Below are positions 1 through 7,478 of a DNA stretch of 17,155 bases, piece after piece. The notes under the pieces are model-generated. The model saw only the letters and a list, made by a program, of their open reading frames with translations. It had not been told where the DNA came from and did no database searches. The stretch spans positions 1-17,155 of the forward strand of contig JAVZCX010000013.1 of NCBI GenBank assembly GCA_038874185.1, given 5' to 3'. This DNA comes from DTQF01 sp038874185. Its GTDB lineage: Archaea; Micrarchaeota; Micrarchaeia; CABMEP01. A program made the position numbers and the translations under genes. Every line of letters begins with the position of its first letter. Within the stretch, counting starts at the first letter, position 1.

Positions 1-295
1 CCTTCAAAAATCCATGCCTTCTAAGCCAATCTGCTTGAATCTTTGTATATCTCCAGATTATGTCTCCTTTCTTATCGCTTTCAATTGCCCATGGCTCTAC
101 TATAACATAATCCCCTTCCTTAACCCATATATCATGTTTTATTTTTCCTGGAACCCTGCACAATCTTTCCTTCTTATCTGAGCATAAAACCATGAATCTG
201 CTTCCACCTGCTCTCCCAATGATAAGACCTAAAACCTCCTTGTCTTTAGGTGTTCTAACTCTAAATACTTGTTCTCCTTGATTTTGTTCTGTCAA
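1..295 (-). CDS. eif1A: Translation initiation factor aIF1A (partial, C-terminus beyond window)
   Basis: The archaeal counterpart of IF1/eIF1A, which binds the A site of the small ribosomal subunit and helps mRNA scanning and start selection. The minus-strand reading begins at a TTG (295-293), preceded in frame by a stop (310-308) and by GGTGGT ending 3 nt before the start, the local Shine-Dalgarno pattern. About 98 residues are visible and the frame is still open at base 1. The OB-fold core is recognisable: VLGLIIGRAGGSRFMV, then CRVPGKIKHDIWVKEGD, VEPWAIE, and the family-typical end IIWRYTKIQADWLRRHG. Only a few C-terminal residues should be missing. It lies 46 nt downstream of aIF2-beta on the same strand and is probably co-transcribed with it. 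The TTG start is unusual but the only one fitting the family length. Confidence 0.93.
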   Translation of the reverse strand, partial: MTEQNQGEQVFRVRTPKDKEVLGLIIGRAGGSRFMVLCSDKKERLCRVPGKIKHDIWVKEGDYVIVEPWAIESDKKGDIIWRYTKIQADWLRRHGFLK

Positions 296-341
296 TAAAC
301 CACCGTATTAAATATTAAATGAAACTAATAAATATAGTTAA

Positions 342-764
342 TCAAACTTTTGGAACTGACGAACGAGCACCACATGCTTCGCAAACCATTACCATGAGGC
401 CTCTTTCAACCTCTTCTAACCTCGTATCTGGAAGCTTGCATTGCTTGCAGTAGAGGAATATCTCCATGTATTGCTTGAGCTTTTCATTTAAGAGCTTATC
501 ATTAACTTTTGTATTTAAGACAAGCTTCCCCCCTTCTATAGTAAAACTTGTTGCCAATTCCTTTGCAAGAAACTTTCCGACATGCCTTGGATCTCTTCTC
601 ATCTTGTTTGTTATTGATTCAAAATTCTTTACAAGAGTCCTATTTCCTTGAACAAGCGTCTCTGGAACTGGAATTTCTAGACGTTCTTTTGTAACTCTTT
701 TTTCTGGAAGTTCTGAATATGCCTTGTCAAGCAATTTTTCATAATCATTTATATCGATGCTCAT
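342..764 (-). CDS. eif2B: Translation initiation factor aIF2 beta subunit
   Basis: Beta subunit of the heterotrimeric aIF2 that delivers initiator Met-tRNA to the ribosome. The 140-residue length is normal for archaea. The N-terminal helix (residues 5-20) is the segment that contacts the gamma subunit in the family. The central alpha/beta domain (about 30-100) contains the diagnostic NRTLVKNFESITNKMRRDPRHVGKF-type block around residues 41-65. A C-terminal zinc ribbon has C106, C109, C128 and C131. The ATG start has GTGAT 3 nt upstream. A TATA-like box on the minus strand (about 816-825) suggests its own promoter, with aIF1A downstream as second gene. Confidence 0.96.
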   Translation of the reverse strand: MSIDINDYEKLLDKAYSELPEKRVTKERLEIPVPETLVQGNRTLVKNFESITNKMRRDPRHVGKFLAKELATSFTIEGGKLVLNTKVNDKLLNEKLKQYMEIFLYCKQCKLPDTRLEEVERGLMVMVCEACGARSSVPKV

Positions 765-815
765 AAAATCACAAACTAAACTAGTAAAATACAGTATTAT
801 AATATTGTTATTAAG

Positions 816-825
816 GTTTATAAAG
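816..825 (-). promoter_or_regulatory. Probable TATA box for aIF2-beta/aIF1A
   Basis: The minus strand reads TTTATAAA here, in the 104-nt gap between the protease gene and aIF2-beta. The predicted transcription start is about 795, giving a leader of roughly 30 nt that includes the GTGAT ribosome-binding site. Confidence 0.5.
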
Positions 826-868
826 AATAAGCATTGCCGTGTTGCTGCATTTATTTAAGGAAAGTAAA

Positions 869-1750
869 TTAAAAAGATATATTTAATATACTCAACAATC
901 CTGAAACTATTAATATTGCAATAAGTGATGCACCCACTATGTATGGAAGAGCTGGCATTATTTCTTTACTTCTTGCCGCATTGACAAAAACTAAATAAAG
1001 GCCAAATGTTGCAGCAAGCATTGAAATAGTTGGAAAGATTAAGCCTCCAAGTTTATAAGATACCACCGTTATCATAGATGCAACAGCAGCATCACCAGTT
1101 CCGAGTTCTATATGCCAAGGCTGTTCCTTAGTTATTATCTTTCCTTGCTCCCTGACCTTTATTTTTCTTGTCCCCTCAAATCCAATTGAGAAAGATGTCT
1201 TCTCTTTCATGAAGTACTGAGCAAACTTTACCATATGCTTTGTCCATCTTACAGCAAGTACATCATAAATTGCAAGTAAGATAACGAATATGAATAAAGG
1301 AATTGGATCAATTGAGAATGCAATGACTGCACCTATACCTGCTGCTGCGATTATTGCAAGAAGGTTTCTAAAAGAAATGAATATCATTCTCAATATGAAA
1401 ATAAGTAATGCCAGCAGCAATGCTAGCAAATCTGCATATGAAATATTAAACGCTGAAAGAAAGATGAAAAACACCACAAAGGATGCAAACACAGAAGATA
1501 TGAATTCTACTATAATTATCAGATATTTTTTGAAAGGCAGTAATAATAGAATTAGTATCAAAGCAGCGCCTATAAGAATTGACACTAAAAGATAGAATGA
1601 ATTTGATATTGAGTGAGATTCATCTGGAGCAATATTTAATGCAGAAAGGGCTGGATTTGTTTTAGCCCCCTCAATAAGAAGAACACCCACCCCTAACGAA
1701 ATTAATTGTGTCAACAGAAACAAAATCAAAACAATATCTAATGCCTTCAT
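869..1750 (-). CDS. Presenilin/signal-peptide-peptidase family intramembrane aspartyl protease (PSH)
   Basis: Integral membrane aspartyl protease of the A22 (presenilin homologue) type, cutting transmembrane segments inside the membrane. Counting from the chosen ATG (293 residues), the sequence is mostly hydrophobic with about nine membrane segments. The catalytic aspartates sit in the YD motif (D163, in LLAIYDVLAV) and the GxGD motif (D220, in LGTGDAAVAS). A PAL motif (266-268, in IMPALPYIVG) completes the active site. I chose the ATG at 1750 rather than the GTG at 1759, because that GTG is part of the GTGGT ribosome-binding site four bases before the ATG. It lies between mcm and aIF2-beta with gaps of 116 and 104 nt, so it probably has its own promoter. 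Substrates cannot be told from sequence. Confidence 0.93.
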   Translation of the reverse strand: MKALDIVLILFLLTQLISLGVGVLLIEGAKTNPALSALNIAPDESHSISNSFYLLVSILIGAALILILLLLPFKKYLIIIVEFISSVFASFVVFFIFLSAFNISYADLLALLLALLIFILRMIFISFRNLLAIIAAAGIGAVIAFSIDPIPLFIFVILLAIYDVLAVRWTKHMVKFAQYFMKEKTSFSIGFEGTRKIKVREQGKIITKEQPWHIELGTGDAAVASMITVVSYKLGGLIFPTISMLAATFGLYLVFVNAARSKEIMPALPYIVGASLIAILIVSGLLSILNISF

Positions 1751-1866
1751 TCTAACCACTCAACTAATGAACTGAAATTGACATATTATTAACTCATATT
1801 TTTTATTTGAAATGATAAATTTAAAATAATATTCAAAATTAGAATCGGAAGACAACTTGTTATTGG

Positions 1867-3909
1867 TTATTCATATGTGTGCACTATCTTAAAGTGGCCT
1901 GGCTTAGGTTCAAAAATCTCTCCTTTCTTAAGCATTTCATCTAAAATCATTCTTACTGTCCTTTCTTCAAGCTTCAGGTTATTAATTCCTTCTTCATATA
2001 TTTTTTCTTTAGGTATTGGATCAAATTGCTTGCTTAATTCTCTCATAGCACCGTATAAATCATAGTACTGTTGCTGCTTTGATTTTGGCTGGCCTGTTGC
2101 AATCATGTCTATGTTAATTGCACCTGTGCTTCTATCTAATGCAATCTCTTTTAATACATATTCCATCAAGCTAATTGCAAGTTCTGCATCTCTAAGCTCA
2201 ACAACTTCAGACAGCCTTGACTTTGCGCTTGCCTCGCTTAAACGGATTATACCTTCAATTTGACGCGGAGTAATTGGAACTGCACCTTGTCTTTTACCCA
2301 TCTCTCTTAATTGAACATAAAATGACTCGATCCTATTCTGCGCTTCTGGTGATAGTTTAGGCTTGATATTTTTTCTTGCATAAGCAATATACTTTCGTAA
2401 GAAATCACTATCTACTCTCTCTTCTTTAGCCTCTGGGATTATATTGTCTGCTGCATTCTTATGTGTTTCTAATAGGTATCTTGCTAATTTTCTGTCTGAA
2501 CTCTCATCTATTACGTCTCTGATTGGAAATATCAGATCAAACCTGCTTTGAAGAGTTGGTGGAATATCGAATTGAATTGCAATAAGCTGATTGGGATCAA
2601 ACCTTCCGAATTTGGGATTTGCAGCTGCGAGAATTGATGTTCTTGCCTTGAATTTAGCAACTATTCCTGCCTTGGCCACTGAAACAGTCCCAGACTCCAT
2701 TACTTCGTGGAGAGCTGCCCTTTCTGTATCATCTATCTTATCAAACTCATCAACACCTGCGAGTCCTCCCGATGCAAGGACTAATGCTCCTGCCTTTAAA
2801 GTCCATCCCTCACCAAGATCGTCCCTCTCTGCGGAAGCAGTAAGACCAACTCCAGACACAGATTTACCACTTACATAAATGCTCTTTGGAGCTAAAGAGG
2901 TTACGTATTGAAGCATTCTACTTTTTGCAGCTCCAGGATCTCCTATCAGAAGTATGTGAATATCGCTCCTTATCCTCCCCCCTTCTGGAAGAACCTTATC
3001 TGGATTCCCTCCAAAAAGTTGAAGTGCAACTGCCTGCTTCATCTCCCTATGTCCATAAATTGAAGGAGCTATTGAATTGGTGATTATGTCAAAAACATTT
3101 GGTTGCCTTGCAAACTCTTCTATCTTCTTTATGTCTTCTTTTGTTAATTCAACCTCTTCAAATTCCCTTTGAGTATTTCTTATTGAAACTACATCTATAT
3201 ACTTTGCATAAATCGGGTCCTTTGCCTTTCCTACCTGCCTTAACCTCACAATTCCCACTATTTCTATTGTATCTCCAGGTATTATTGTATTGCAGAGATC
3301 ATCGTCAAGAAATAATTCGATATGGCTTGCTGGAGAACCGCTCCTTACTCTTTCAAGAAGCTCTTGTATCTCGGCACGCTGTATATTCATGAATCTTGAG
3401 GCCTTCTCGTCAAGCTCAAGGGTTCTTTTTCTACAGTTGCTGCATGCATCCGGAATATACACTCCTTTCTCCATTACAACCTTTTCAGTGTTTCCACAAT
3501 TTGTGCAATTATAAATTGCAACATTCACCCTTGGCCTTATATCTGCACGCTTTGTTACTACACCTGTAACGCTTATAAGCCTATGAATATGCTCTGAACC
3601 AATGTCTTGAATTAGAACTGTTTTTTCCCCAGTCTCCACTTCTTCAATTCTTACGTGTGGCTCGAAATTTTTCTTTTCCTCTCCAGCCATGGAAATAAGC
3701 GCTAATTCTGCTGCTTTCAAATATGCATCTGGATTGTCGATTAATTTCTCTGCAAATTCATGATCATATTTGTGCAATTCTTTATATGAAAAATAAAAGC
3801 TTCTTTTTTCCGGATAAAGATTCTTCAAGATCTGAAACTCCTTGCTATATTTGTCTGTAAAGAATTCCTCGAATTTTTGAGTTATTGGAGAAAGATCTGG
3901 TTGAATCAT
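1867..3909 (-). CDS. mcm: Replicative DNA helicase MCM
   Basis: Minichromosome maintenance protein, the hexameric 3'-5' replicative helicase. At 680 residues it has the normal archaeal length with no intein. Visible parts: N-terminal domain with a zinc ribbon (C135, C138, C156, C159) and OB fold; AAA+ domain with Walker A GDPGAAKS (323-330), Walker B GVDEFDK with D387 and E388, pre-sensor-1 hairpin lysine around 413, sensor 1 asparagine N431 (AAANPKFGRFD), arginine finger R456 in LQSRFD, and sensor 2 region TPRQIEGIIRL (548-557). A winged helix occupies about 610-675. The ATG has GTGAT exactly 3 nt upstream. It is divergent from metG across a palindrome-rich spacer. Genes for GINS or PCNA are not adjacent. 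Confidence 0.98.
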   Translation of the reverse strand: MIQPDLSPITQKFEEFFTDKYSKEFQILKNLYPEKRSFYFSYKELHKYDHEFAEKLIDNPDAYLKAAELALISMAGEEKKNFEPHVRIEEVETGEKTVLIQDIGSEHIHRLISVTGVVTKRADIRPRVNVAIYNCTNCGNTEKVVMEKGVYIPDACSNCRKRTLELDEKASRFMNIQRAEIQELLERVRSGSPASHIELFLDDDLCNTIIPGDTIEIVGIVRLRQVGKAKDPIYAKYIDVVSIRNTQREFEEVELTKEDIKKIEEFARQPNVFDIITNSIAPSIYGHREMKQAVALQLFGGNPDKVLPEGGRIRSDIHILLIGDPGAAKSRMLQYVTSLAPKSIYVSGKSVSGVGLTASAERDDLGEGWTLKAGALVLASGGLAGVDEFDKIDDTERAALHEVMESGTVSVAKAGIVAKFKARTSILAAANPKFGRFDPNQLIAIQFDIPPTLQSRFDLIFPIRDVIDESSDRKLARYLLETHKNAADNIIPEAKEERVDSDFLRKYIAYARKNIKPKLSPEAQNRIESFYVQLREMGKRQGAVPITPRQIEGIIRLSEASAKSRLSEVVELRDAELAISLMEYVLKEIALDRSTGAINIDMIATGQPKSKQQQYYDLYGAMRELSKQFDPIPKEKIYEEGINNLKLEERTVRMILDEMLKKGEIFEPKPGHFKIVHTYE

Positions 3910-4162
3910 TTTATCACATTAAATATCAAAGATTAGAGAATTAAGATAGTGTTAAACATTTAACATTTCAACAGCGATATCTTAATAAACTTAATCCGAC
4001 CCCTCACTACTACTAATAATCCTTATTCGAATAAGTTAATAACTTATTTGAACAAATAAATTAAACAGTTAAATTATAAAATTTATATCAACTGATAAAT
4101 ATATTGTGTAATTTATATATGTTTTACAACCATATTTCTGGTGATTATTGACAGGGGATAGA
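3910..4162. other. mcm-metG divergent intergenic region with three palindromic elements
   Basis: This very AT-rich 253-nt spacer holds the promoters of both genes. Palindromes: TGTTAAA-CA-TTTAACA at 3950-3965 (perfect 7-nt arms); an imperfect dyad centred on A4039, with arms 4023-4038 and 4040-4055 matching at 14 of 16 positions; and within the latter the perfect TTATTCGAATAA (4023-4034) and TTATTTG-AA-CAAATAA (4045-4060... arms overlap the right half). They could bind a regulator or a replication factor; neither is shown by sequence alone. Confidence 0.6.
4112..4120 (+). promoter_or_regulatory. TATA box of metG
   Basis: TTTATATAT lies 51 nt before the chosen ATG. With the 27-30 nt box-to-start spacing seen elsewhere in the window, transcription would begin near 4141. 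That leaves a leader of about 22 nt with GGGGAT 3 nt before the ATG at 4163, and makes the upstream TTG at 4148 an unlikely start. Confidence 0.55.
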
Positions 4163-5632
4163 ATGAAATTCTATGTTACAACTCCAATATATTACATTAA
4201 TGATTTGCCACATATAGGAAGCGCATATACCACGATAATCGCAGACATTCTTGCAATATGGCATAGAATGAAAGGAGACGATACTTTCTTCTTAACTGGG
4301 CTGGATGAAAATTCAGTAAAGACAGTTCAGGCTGCAGAGGCAAAGGGATACAGCGATATACAAAAATACACAGATGAAATGGCTGAAAAATGGAAAAACG
4401 CATGGCAGAAGCTAAATATTACTTACGATGACTTCATAAGAACTACGGAAGAAAGGCATAAGAAAAATGTTATCAAGTTCTTTACCGAAATCTATGAGAA
4501 TGGAGACATATATAAAGGAGTGTATGAAGGACTATATTGCGACGGATGTGAAGAGTTTAAACTTGAAAAGGACGCGCCAGATGGATTGTGCCCTATTCAC
4601 AAAAAACAGTTAAAGAAGATAAGAGAAGAAAACTACTATTTTAAACTATCTAAGTACAGAGACAGGATATTGGAACATATAGAAAAAAACCCTGATTTCA
4701 TAAAGCCAGAAAAAAGAAGAAACGAAATAATTAGCTTCCTTAAGCAAGGTTTAATCGATACCTCTGTCTCCAGACCGGGTTTAAAATGGGGAATAGATCT
4801 CCCCATAGACAAGGATCACAAGTTTTGGGTATGGTTTGATGCATTGATCAATTATCTATCACCTGAAAAATACTGGCCGCCAGAGGTCCAACTTCTTGGA
4901 AAGGATATCTCAAGGTTCCATTGCATAACTTGGATAGGTATGCTGATGTCTGCAGGATATCCTTTGCCAAAGACAATGTATGTGCATGGATTCTTTACAG
5001 TAAACGGCCAAAAGATGTCTAAATCTTTAGGGAATGCAATAGATCCTGTTAGTCTTTCTGAAAAATACACTGTTGATGGAATTAGGTATTACATGTTAAG
5101 AGACATTTCTCTCGGTGAGGACGGGGATTTCTCAGAAGTTGCACTTAAAGAGAGAATAAATAACGAGGTGGTTGCAAATTACAGCAATCTTTTCTATAGA
5201 ATAACTTCGTTCATACAGAAAAACTATAATGGAAAACTTCCTTCGGCAGATTATGGTGAAAGGGAAAATGAAATCCTTACTCAGATTTCCTCCCTTGTAA
5301 AAAGATACGAAAGCGAAATGCAAGAGTATGAACTTACAAAAGCGCTTTCAACTGCAGTAGAAGTTTCAACGATTGCAAATAAATATATCCAAGAAAATGA
5401 ACCATGGAAGATAATCAAGAAAAATAAAGAGAAGGCGGGATCCATTCTTAATTTTGGGGCTCAGCTACTTAGAACATCTATACTTTTATATTATCCGTTC
5501 ATGCCAAATTCTGGAAAAATCGCATGCGAAGCACTGAGTATAAAACCAGAATGGAAAGATGTTGAAAAACCAGTTCTGAAGGAAGGGCATGAACTAAAGG
5601 CAGTGATGCTATTTAAGAAAATAGATCTATAA
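4163..5632 (+). CDS. metG: Methionyl-tRNA synthetase (short form)
   Basis: Class I aminoacyl-tRNA synthetase that charges tRNA-Met. Counted from the ATG (489 residues), the start MKFYVTTPIYYIND is typical. The HIGH signature appears as HIGS (17-20), and the KMSKS signature is exact (284-288, GQKMSKSLGN). A single zinc knuckle is visible (C126, C129, C143, H146). The anticodon-binding helical domain follows (about 315-460, with a WKI motif near 415). The protein ends after that domain, so it lacks the C-terminal EMAP/Trbp111-like dimerisation domain. Blocks such as GLDENS, GEDGDFSE and ITWIGMLMSAGYPLP resemble bacterial short-type MetRS more than the usual archaeal form, suggesting transfer; this is judged by eye. 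An in-frame TTG at 4148 preceded by GGTGAT is an alternative start. Confidence 0.96.
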   Translation: MKFYVTTPIYYINDLPHIGSAYTTIIADILAIWHRMKGDDTFFLTGLDENSVKTVQAAEAKGYSDIQKYTDEMAEKWKNAWQKLNITYDDFIRTTEERHKKNVIKFFTEIYENGDIYKGVYEGLYCDGCEEFKLEKDAPDGLCPIHKKQLKKIREENYYFKLSKYRDRILEHIEKNPDFIKPEKRRNEIISFLKQGLIDTSVSRPGLKWGIDLPIDKDHKFWVWFDALINYLSPEKYWPPEVQLLGKDISRFHCITWIGMLMSAGYPLPKTMYVHGFFTVNGQKMSKSLGNAIDPVSLSEKYTVDGIRYYMLRDISLGEDGDFSEVALKERINNEVVANYSNLFYRITSFIQKNYNGKLPSADYGERENEILTQISSLVKRYESEMQEYELTKALSTAVEVSTIANKYIQENEPWKIIKKNKEKAGSILNFGAQLLRTSILLYYPFMPNSGKIACEALSIKPEWKDVEKPVLKEGHELKAVMLFKKIDL

Positions 5633-5662
5633 TAGAAACATTTAATAAAATAATCTGGCAAT

Positions 5663-5670
5663 AATATTTA
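5663..5670 (+). promoter_or_regulatory. TATA-like box of tRNA-Lys
   Basis: AATATTTA begins 30 nt before the tRNA 5' end, the same spacing as for rnpB and for the leaderless genes in this window. Confidence 0.45.
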
Positions 5671-5692
5671 CTGATCTATTTTATGTCTTTAT

Positions 5693-5767
5693 GGGCCCGT
5701 AGCTCAGCTTGGCCAGAGCGTCCGGCTTTTAACCGGCAGGTCAGGGGTTCAAATCCCCTCGGGCCCG
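5693..5767 (+). tRNA. tRNA-Lys(TTT)
   Basis: A complete 75-nt cloverleaf. The acceptor stem GGGCCCG (5693-5699) pairs perfectly with CGGGCCC (5760-5766), and the discriminator base is G5767. The D arm is GCTC...GAGC. The anticodon stem CCGG...CCGG closes the loop CTTTTAA with anticodon TTT. The T arm is AGGGG-TTCAAAT-CCCCT. There is no intron and CCA is not encoded. Confidence 0.97.
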
Positions 5768-5794
5768 CTAAAAATATTGCAAAGGAGGGAGAAT

Positions 5795-5986
5795 ATGAAA
5801 ATAGCACAAATGAGGGACCTTGGAAGAGGATTGCTTGTTCTTGTAGGGGCTCTTTTGGCGTATAGTGGTAATGTAACCATAGGCGTTGCACTTGCTGCTT
5901 TTGTGGCTTTGATGACGATACAAGGTGCATTTACTGGATTCTGTATATTAGACATGATTTTTAGAGCTCTTGGTGCAAAGGATTAA
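5795..5986 (+). CDS. Small DUF2892-like (YgaP-type) membrane protein
   Basis: A 63-residue protein with two hydrophobic segments (about residues 11-29 and 31-50 from the ATG) and a short soluble tail. The segment GAFTGFCILDMIF, with a cysteine in a TGFC context after the second membrane segment, resembles the DUF2892 family, the membrane part of YgaP-like rhodanese proteins. In that family the role is unclear, so no function is assigned. The start is ATG 5795 because AGGAGG ends 6-7 nt before it; the in-frame TTG at 5777 lies upstream of this site. The gene follows tRNA-Lys by 27 nt and may be read from the same transcript. It is followed by a T-rich stretch (5987-6019). Confidence 0.75.
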   Translation: MKIAQMRDLGRGLLVLVGALLAYSGNVTIGVALAAFVALMTIQGAFTGFCILDMIFRALGAKD

Positions 5987-6043
5987 TTCTTTTTAGTTTG
6001 TTTCTATTTATCTTTTACTTCAATTTTTAGATTAAAAGTTAGA

Positions 6044-6051
6044 TTTATATA
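6044..6051 (+). promoter_or_regulatory. TATA box of rnpB
   Basis: TTTATATA begins 29 nt before the first base of the P1 helix of the RNase P RNA (6073), the expected archaeal spacing. Confidence 0.65.
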
Positions 6052-6072
6052 CTCTGATTTAGTAATTACTTT

Positions 6073-6365
6073 GGAGTGGTGGACTGCAGCTAACGGAAAT
6101 AAAAGTTGTCGATCTCGAATAGCAGATGTGCTAAAGAGTTCGAAAAACTCTTTTATTTCTGAGGAAGTTCGATCCATCGAGTGGAAAAATGCTTTAAGGG
6201 CATGGTGTGGGACTAGAAACGAATCAGCTGTAAAGGATGAGAATGACGAAAGGAGACGATACAGCTGAATGAAACGACTCACACCACACAATGAGATGCA
6301 AGGCCTTTGAGCCGCTTAGTCGAATGCTGCATTTACAAAAGATCGGCTATAGTCTGCCGCTCCAT
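6073..6365 (+). ncRNA. rnpB: RNase P RNA
   Basis: Catalytic RNA that matures the 5' ends of tRNAs. The ends form a 13-bp P1 helix (6073-6085 with 6351-6363, three wobble pairs). P3 is an 8-bp hairpin (AAAGAGTT 6133-6140 with AACTCTTT 6146-6153). Conserved region I is GAGGAAGTTCGATC (6161-6174) and region V is ACAAAAGATCGGCTATAG (6335-6352). They form P4 through UCGAUC with GAUCGG, then an unpaired U and AG with CU, so the universal bulged U is retained. P10 pairs 6204-6211 with 6278-6285. P12 pairs CAGCTGTA (6225-6232) with TACAGCTG (6260-6267), flanked by the GAAACGA-type regions II and III. About 293 nt is normal for archaea. The exact 3' end is not certain. Open frames on either strand here are accidental. 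Confidence 0.9.
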
Positions 6366-6393
6366 TCTACTATTTATACATTGTTTACCTTGC

Positions 6394-7434
6394 TTATCTG
6401 TTTCTTCTTTTTATAAGTTCCTCATAATCAGAGTCTAGGTAATTGTCACTCGATCTGAACCGTTTCTTACCATTATTTTTTCTGGCGTATATAATAGAAA
6501 GAATTAATGCAACCAACAACAGATCAATTAAAACCAGAATTAATGTATCTAGCAGTGAAAATACAGATGCAAACATAACTAATAATGCAACTATTATTAT
6601 TCCGTATTTTGATCCTTTCCTTAAATTTATAATAAAAGAAGAGACGATTATTAGAATCGATAGGAAAGATATAACATAAATATCTGAATTTGGAGTTAAG
6701 AAATTAAAGAGAGATATCAAAAGTGAATTGATTTTAGCAGGTATCAAAGAAAATAAACCAAGCAGATTTCCTGTCTTTAAATTAATATCATTAATCCCAG
6801 TTCTAGCTTCTTCTATATGGAAGGTATTTATGGCTTCCTGTATTTTGTTAATTTTATTTTCTAGATCTGGATCTGAACTATTTGAATTCTTTTTAATTTC
6901 ATTTAATTCCTTTTGAAGAGATAGCGATTCCTGGTATATTGGAATAAAATCTTCAAATGGAGTTAAACTTGCACTAAAAAGTATAGTTGAATTTATTTCA
7001 TTTGATTTTGAACTATTTGAACGAATATAAATCTCTATGAAGTTTACTAAGCTTGAATTCGAACTGCACCTCAACCCGTTTGTCGAAGTGTTCTCTAAGT
7101 AACAGACTAATAAGATAAAACTTGTATTTACATTTTTATTGCCGTCTTTGAAATAAACAAACTCATTTCCGCTTTCTACCGTAGCTTTCACGAATATGGT
7201 GATGTTATCTGCATTTATATTTTTCAAAGAACTAGAAGGAATATTCCAACCTATGATTATCGGGAGTGCATACTCATAATTAGGAATTATGTAGCTTAGA
7301 TTTTCGGTCATGTTTATGTAGATTATCTCATTTAATGTTTTTACATTCACTAATATTTGTTCGTTTGATATTTCTGAAGAAAAAATTAATTGAAGAAACA
7401 TACAAAATGCAAACAACAAAATGAACTTTTTCAT
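6394..7434 (-). CDS. Secreted-domain membrane protein with many N-glycosylation sequons, unknown function
   Basis: I do not recognise the family. From the chosen ATG it has 346 residues: a signal peptide (about 1-20, MKKFILLFAFCMFLQLIF), an exported domain to about 245, then three hydrophobic segments (about 251-270, 277-297, 298-317) and a basic tail ending KRRNR. The exported part contains nine N-X-S/T sequons (N41, N45, N77, N103, N115, N126, N140, N148, N185), two cysteines (111, 123) that could pair, and a short coiled-coil stretch (about 168-210). The ATG at 7434 has GTGAT 4 nt upstream; the in-frame GTG at 7473 would add 13 residues before the signal peptide and is rejected. It follows the RecA/KaiC-like gene by 44 nt on the same strand, so the two are probably one operon. 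An envelope or adhesion role is only a guess. Confidence 0.8.
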   Translation of the reverse strand: MKKFILLFAFCMFLQLIFSSEISNEQILVNVKTLNEIIYINMTENLSYIIPNYEYALPIIIGWNIPSSSLKNINADNITIFVKATVESGNEFVYFKDGNKNVNTSFILLVCYLENTSTNGLRCSSNSSLVNFIEIYIRSNSSKSNEINSTILFSASLTPFEDFIPIYQESLSLQKELNEIKKNSNSSDPDLENKINKIQEAINTFHIEEARTGINDINLKTGNLLGLFSLIPAKINSLLISLFNFLTPNSDIYVISFLSILIIVSSFIINLRKGSKYGIIIVALLVMFASVFSLLDTLILVLIDLLLVALILSIIYARKNNGKKRFRSSDNYLDSDYEELIKRRNR

Positions 7435-7478
7435 TGAAATCACTTGTGTATGATAGGGATCAAGACAATTCACATATA

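Noticed and set aside
1867..3909. Intein in MCM
   Set aside because: The protein has normal length and the Walker A, Walker B and arginine finger regions are uninterrupted.
4023..4060. Replication origin
   Set aside because: Palindromes and AT-richness beside mcm are suggestive only; no cdc6/orc1 gene or repeated origin boxes are visible, so it is kept as a finding and not annotated as an origin.
5676..5955. Open frames overlapping tRNA-Lys on both strands
   Set aside because: They read through the tRNA and the real small membrane protein gene in other frames; a GGAGG site supports only the 5795 start.
6004..6291. Open frames on both strands between 6004 and 6291
   Set aside because: They overlap the RNase P RNA, have no ribosome-binding site and no protein-like composition; the RNA helices explain the sequence.
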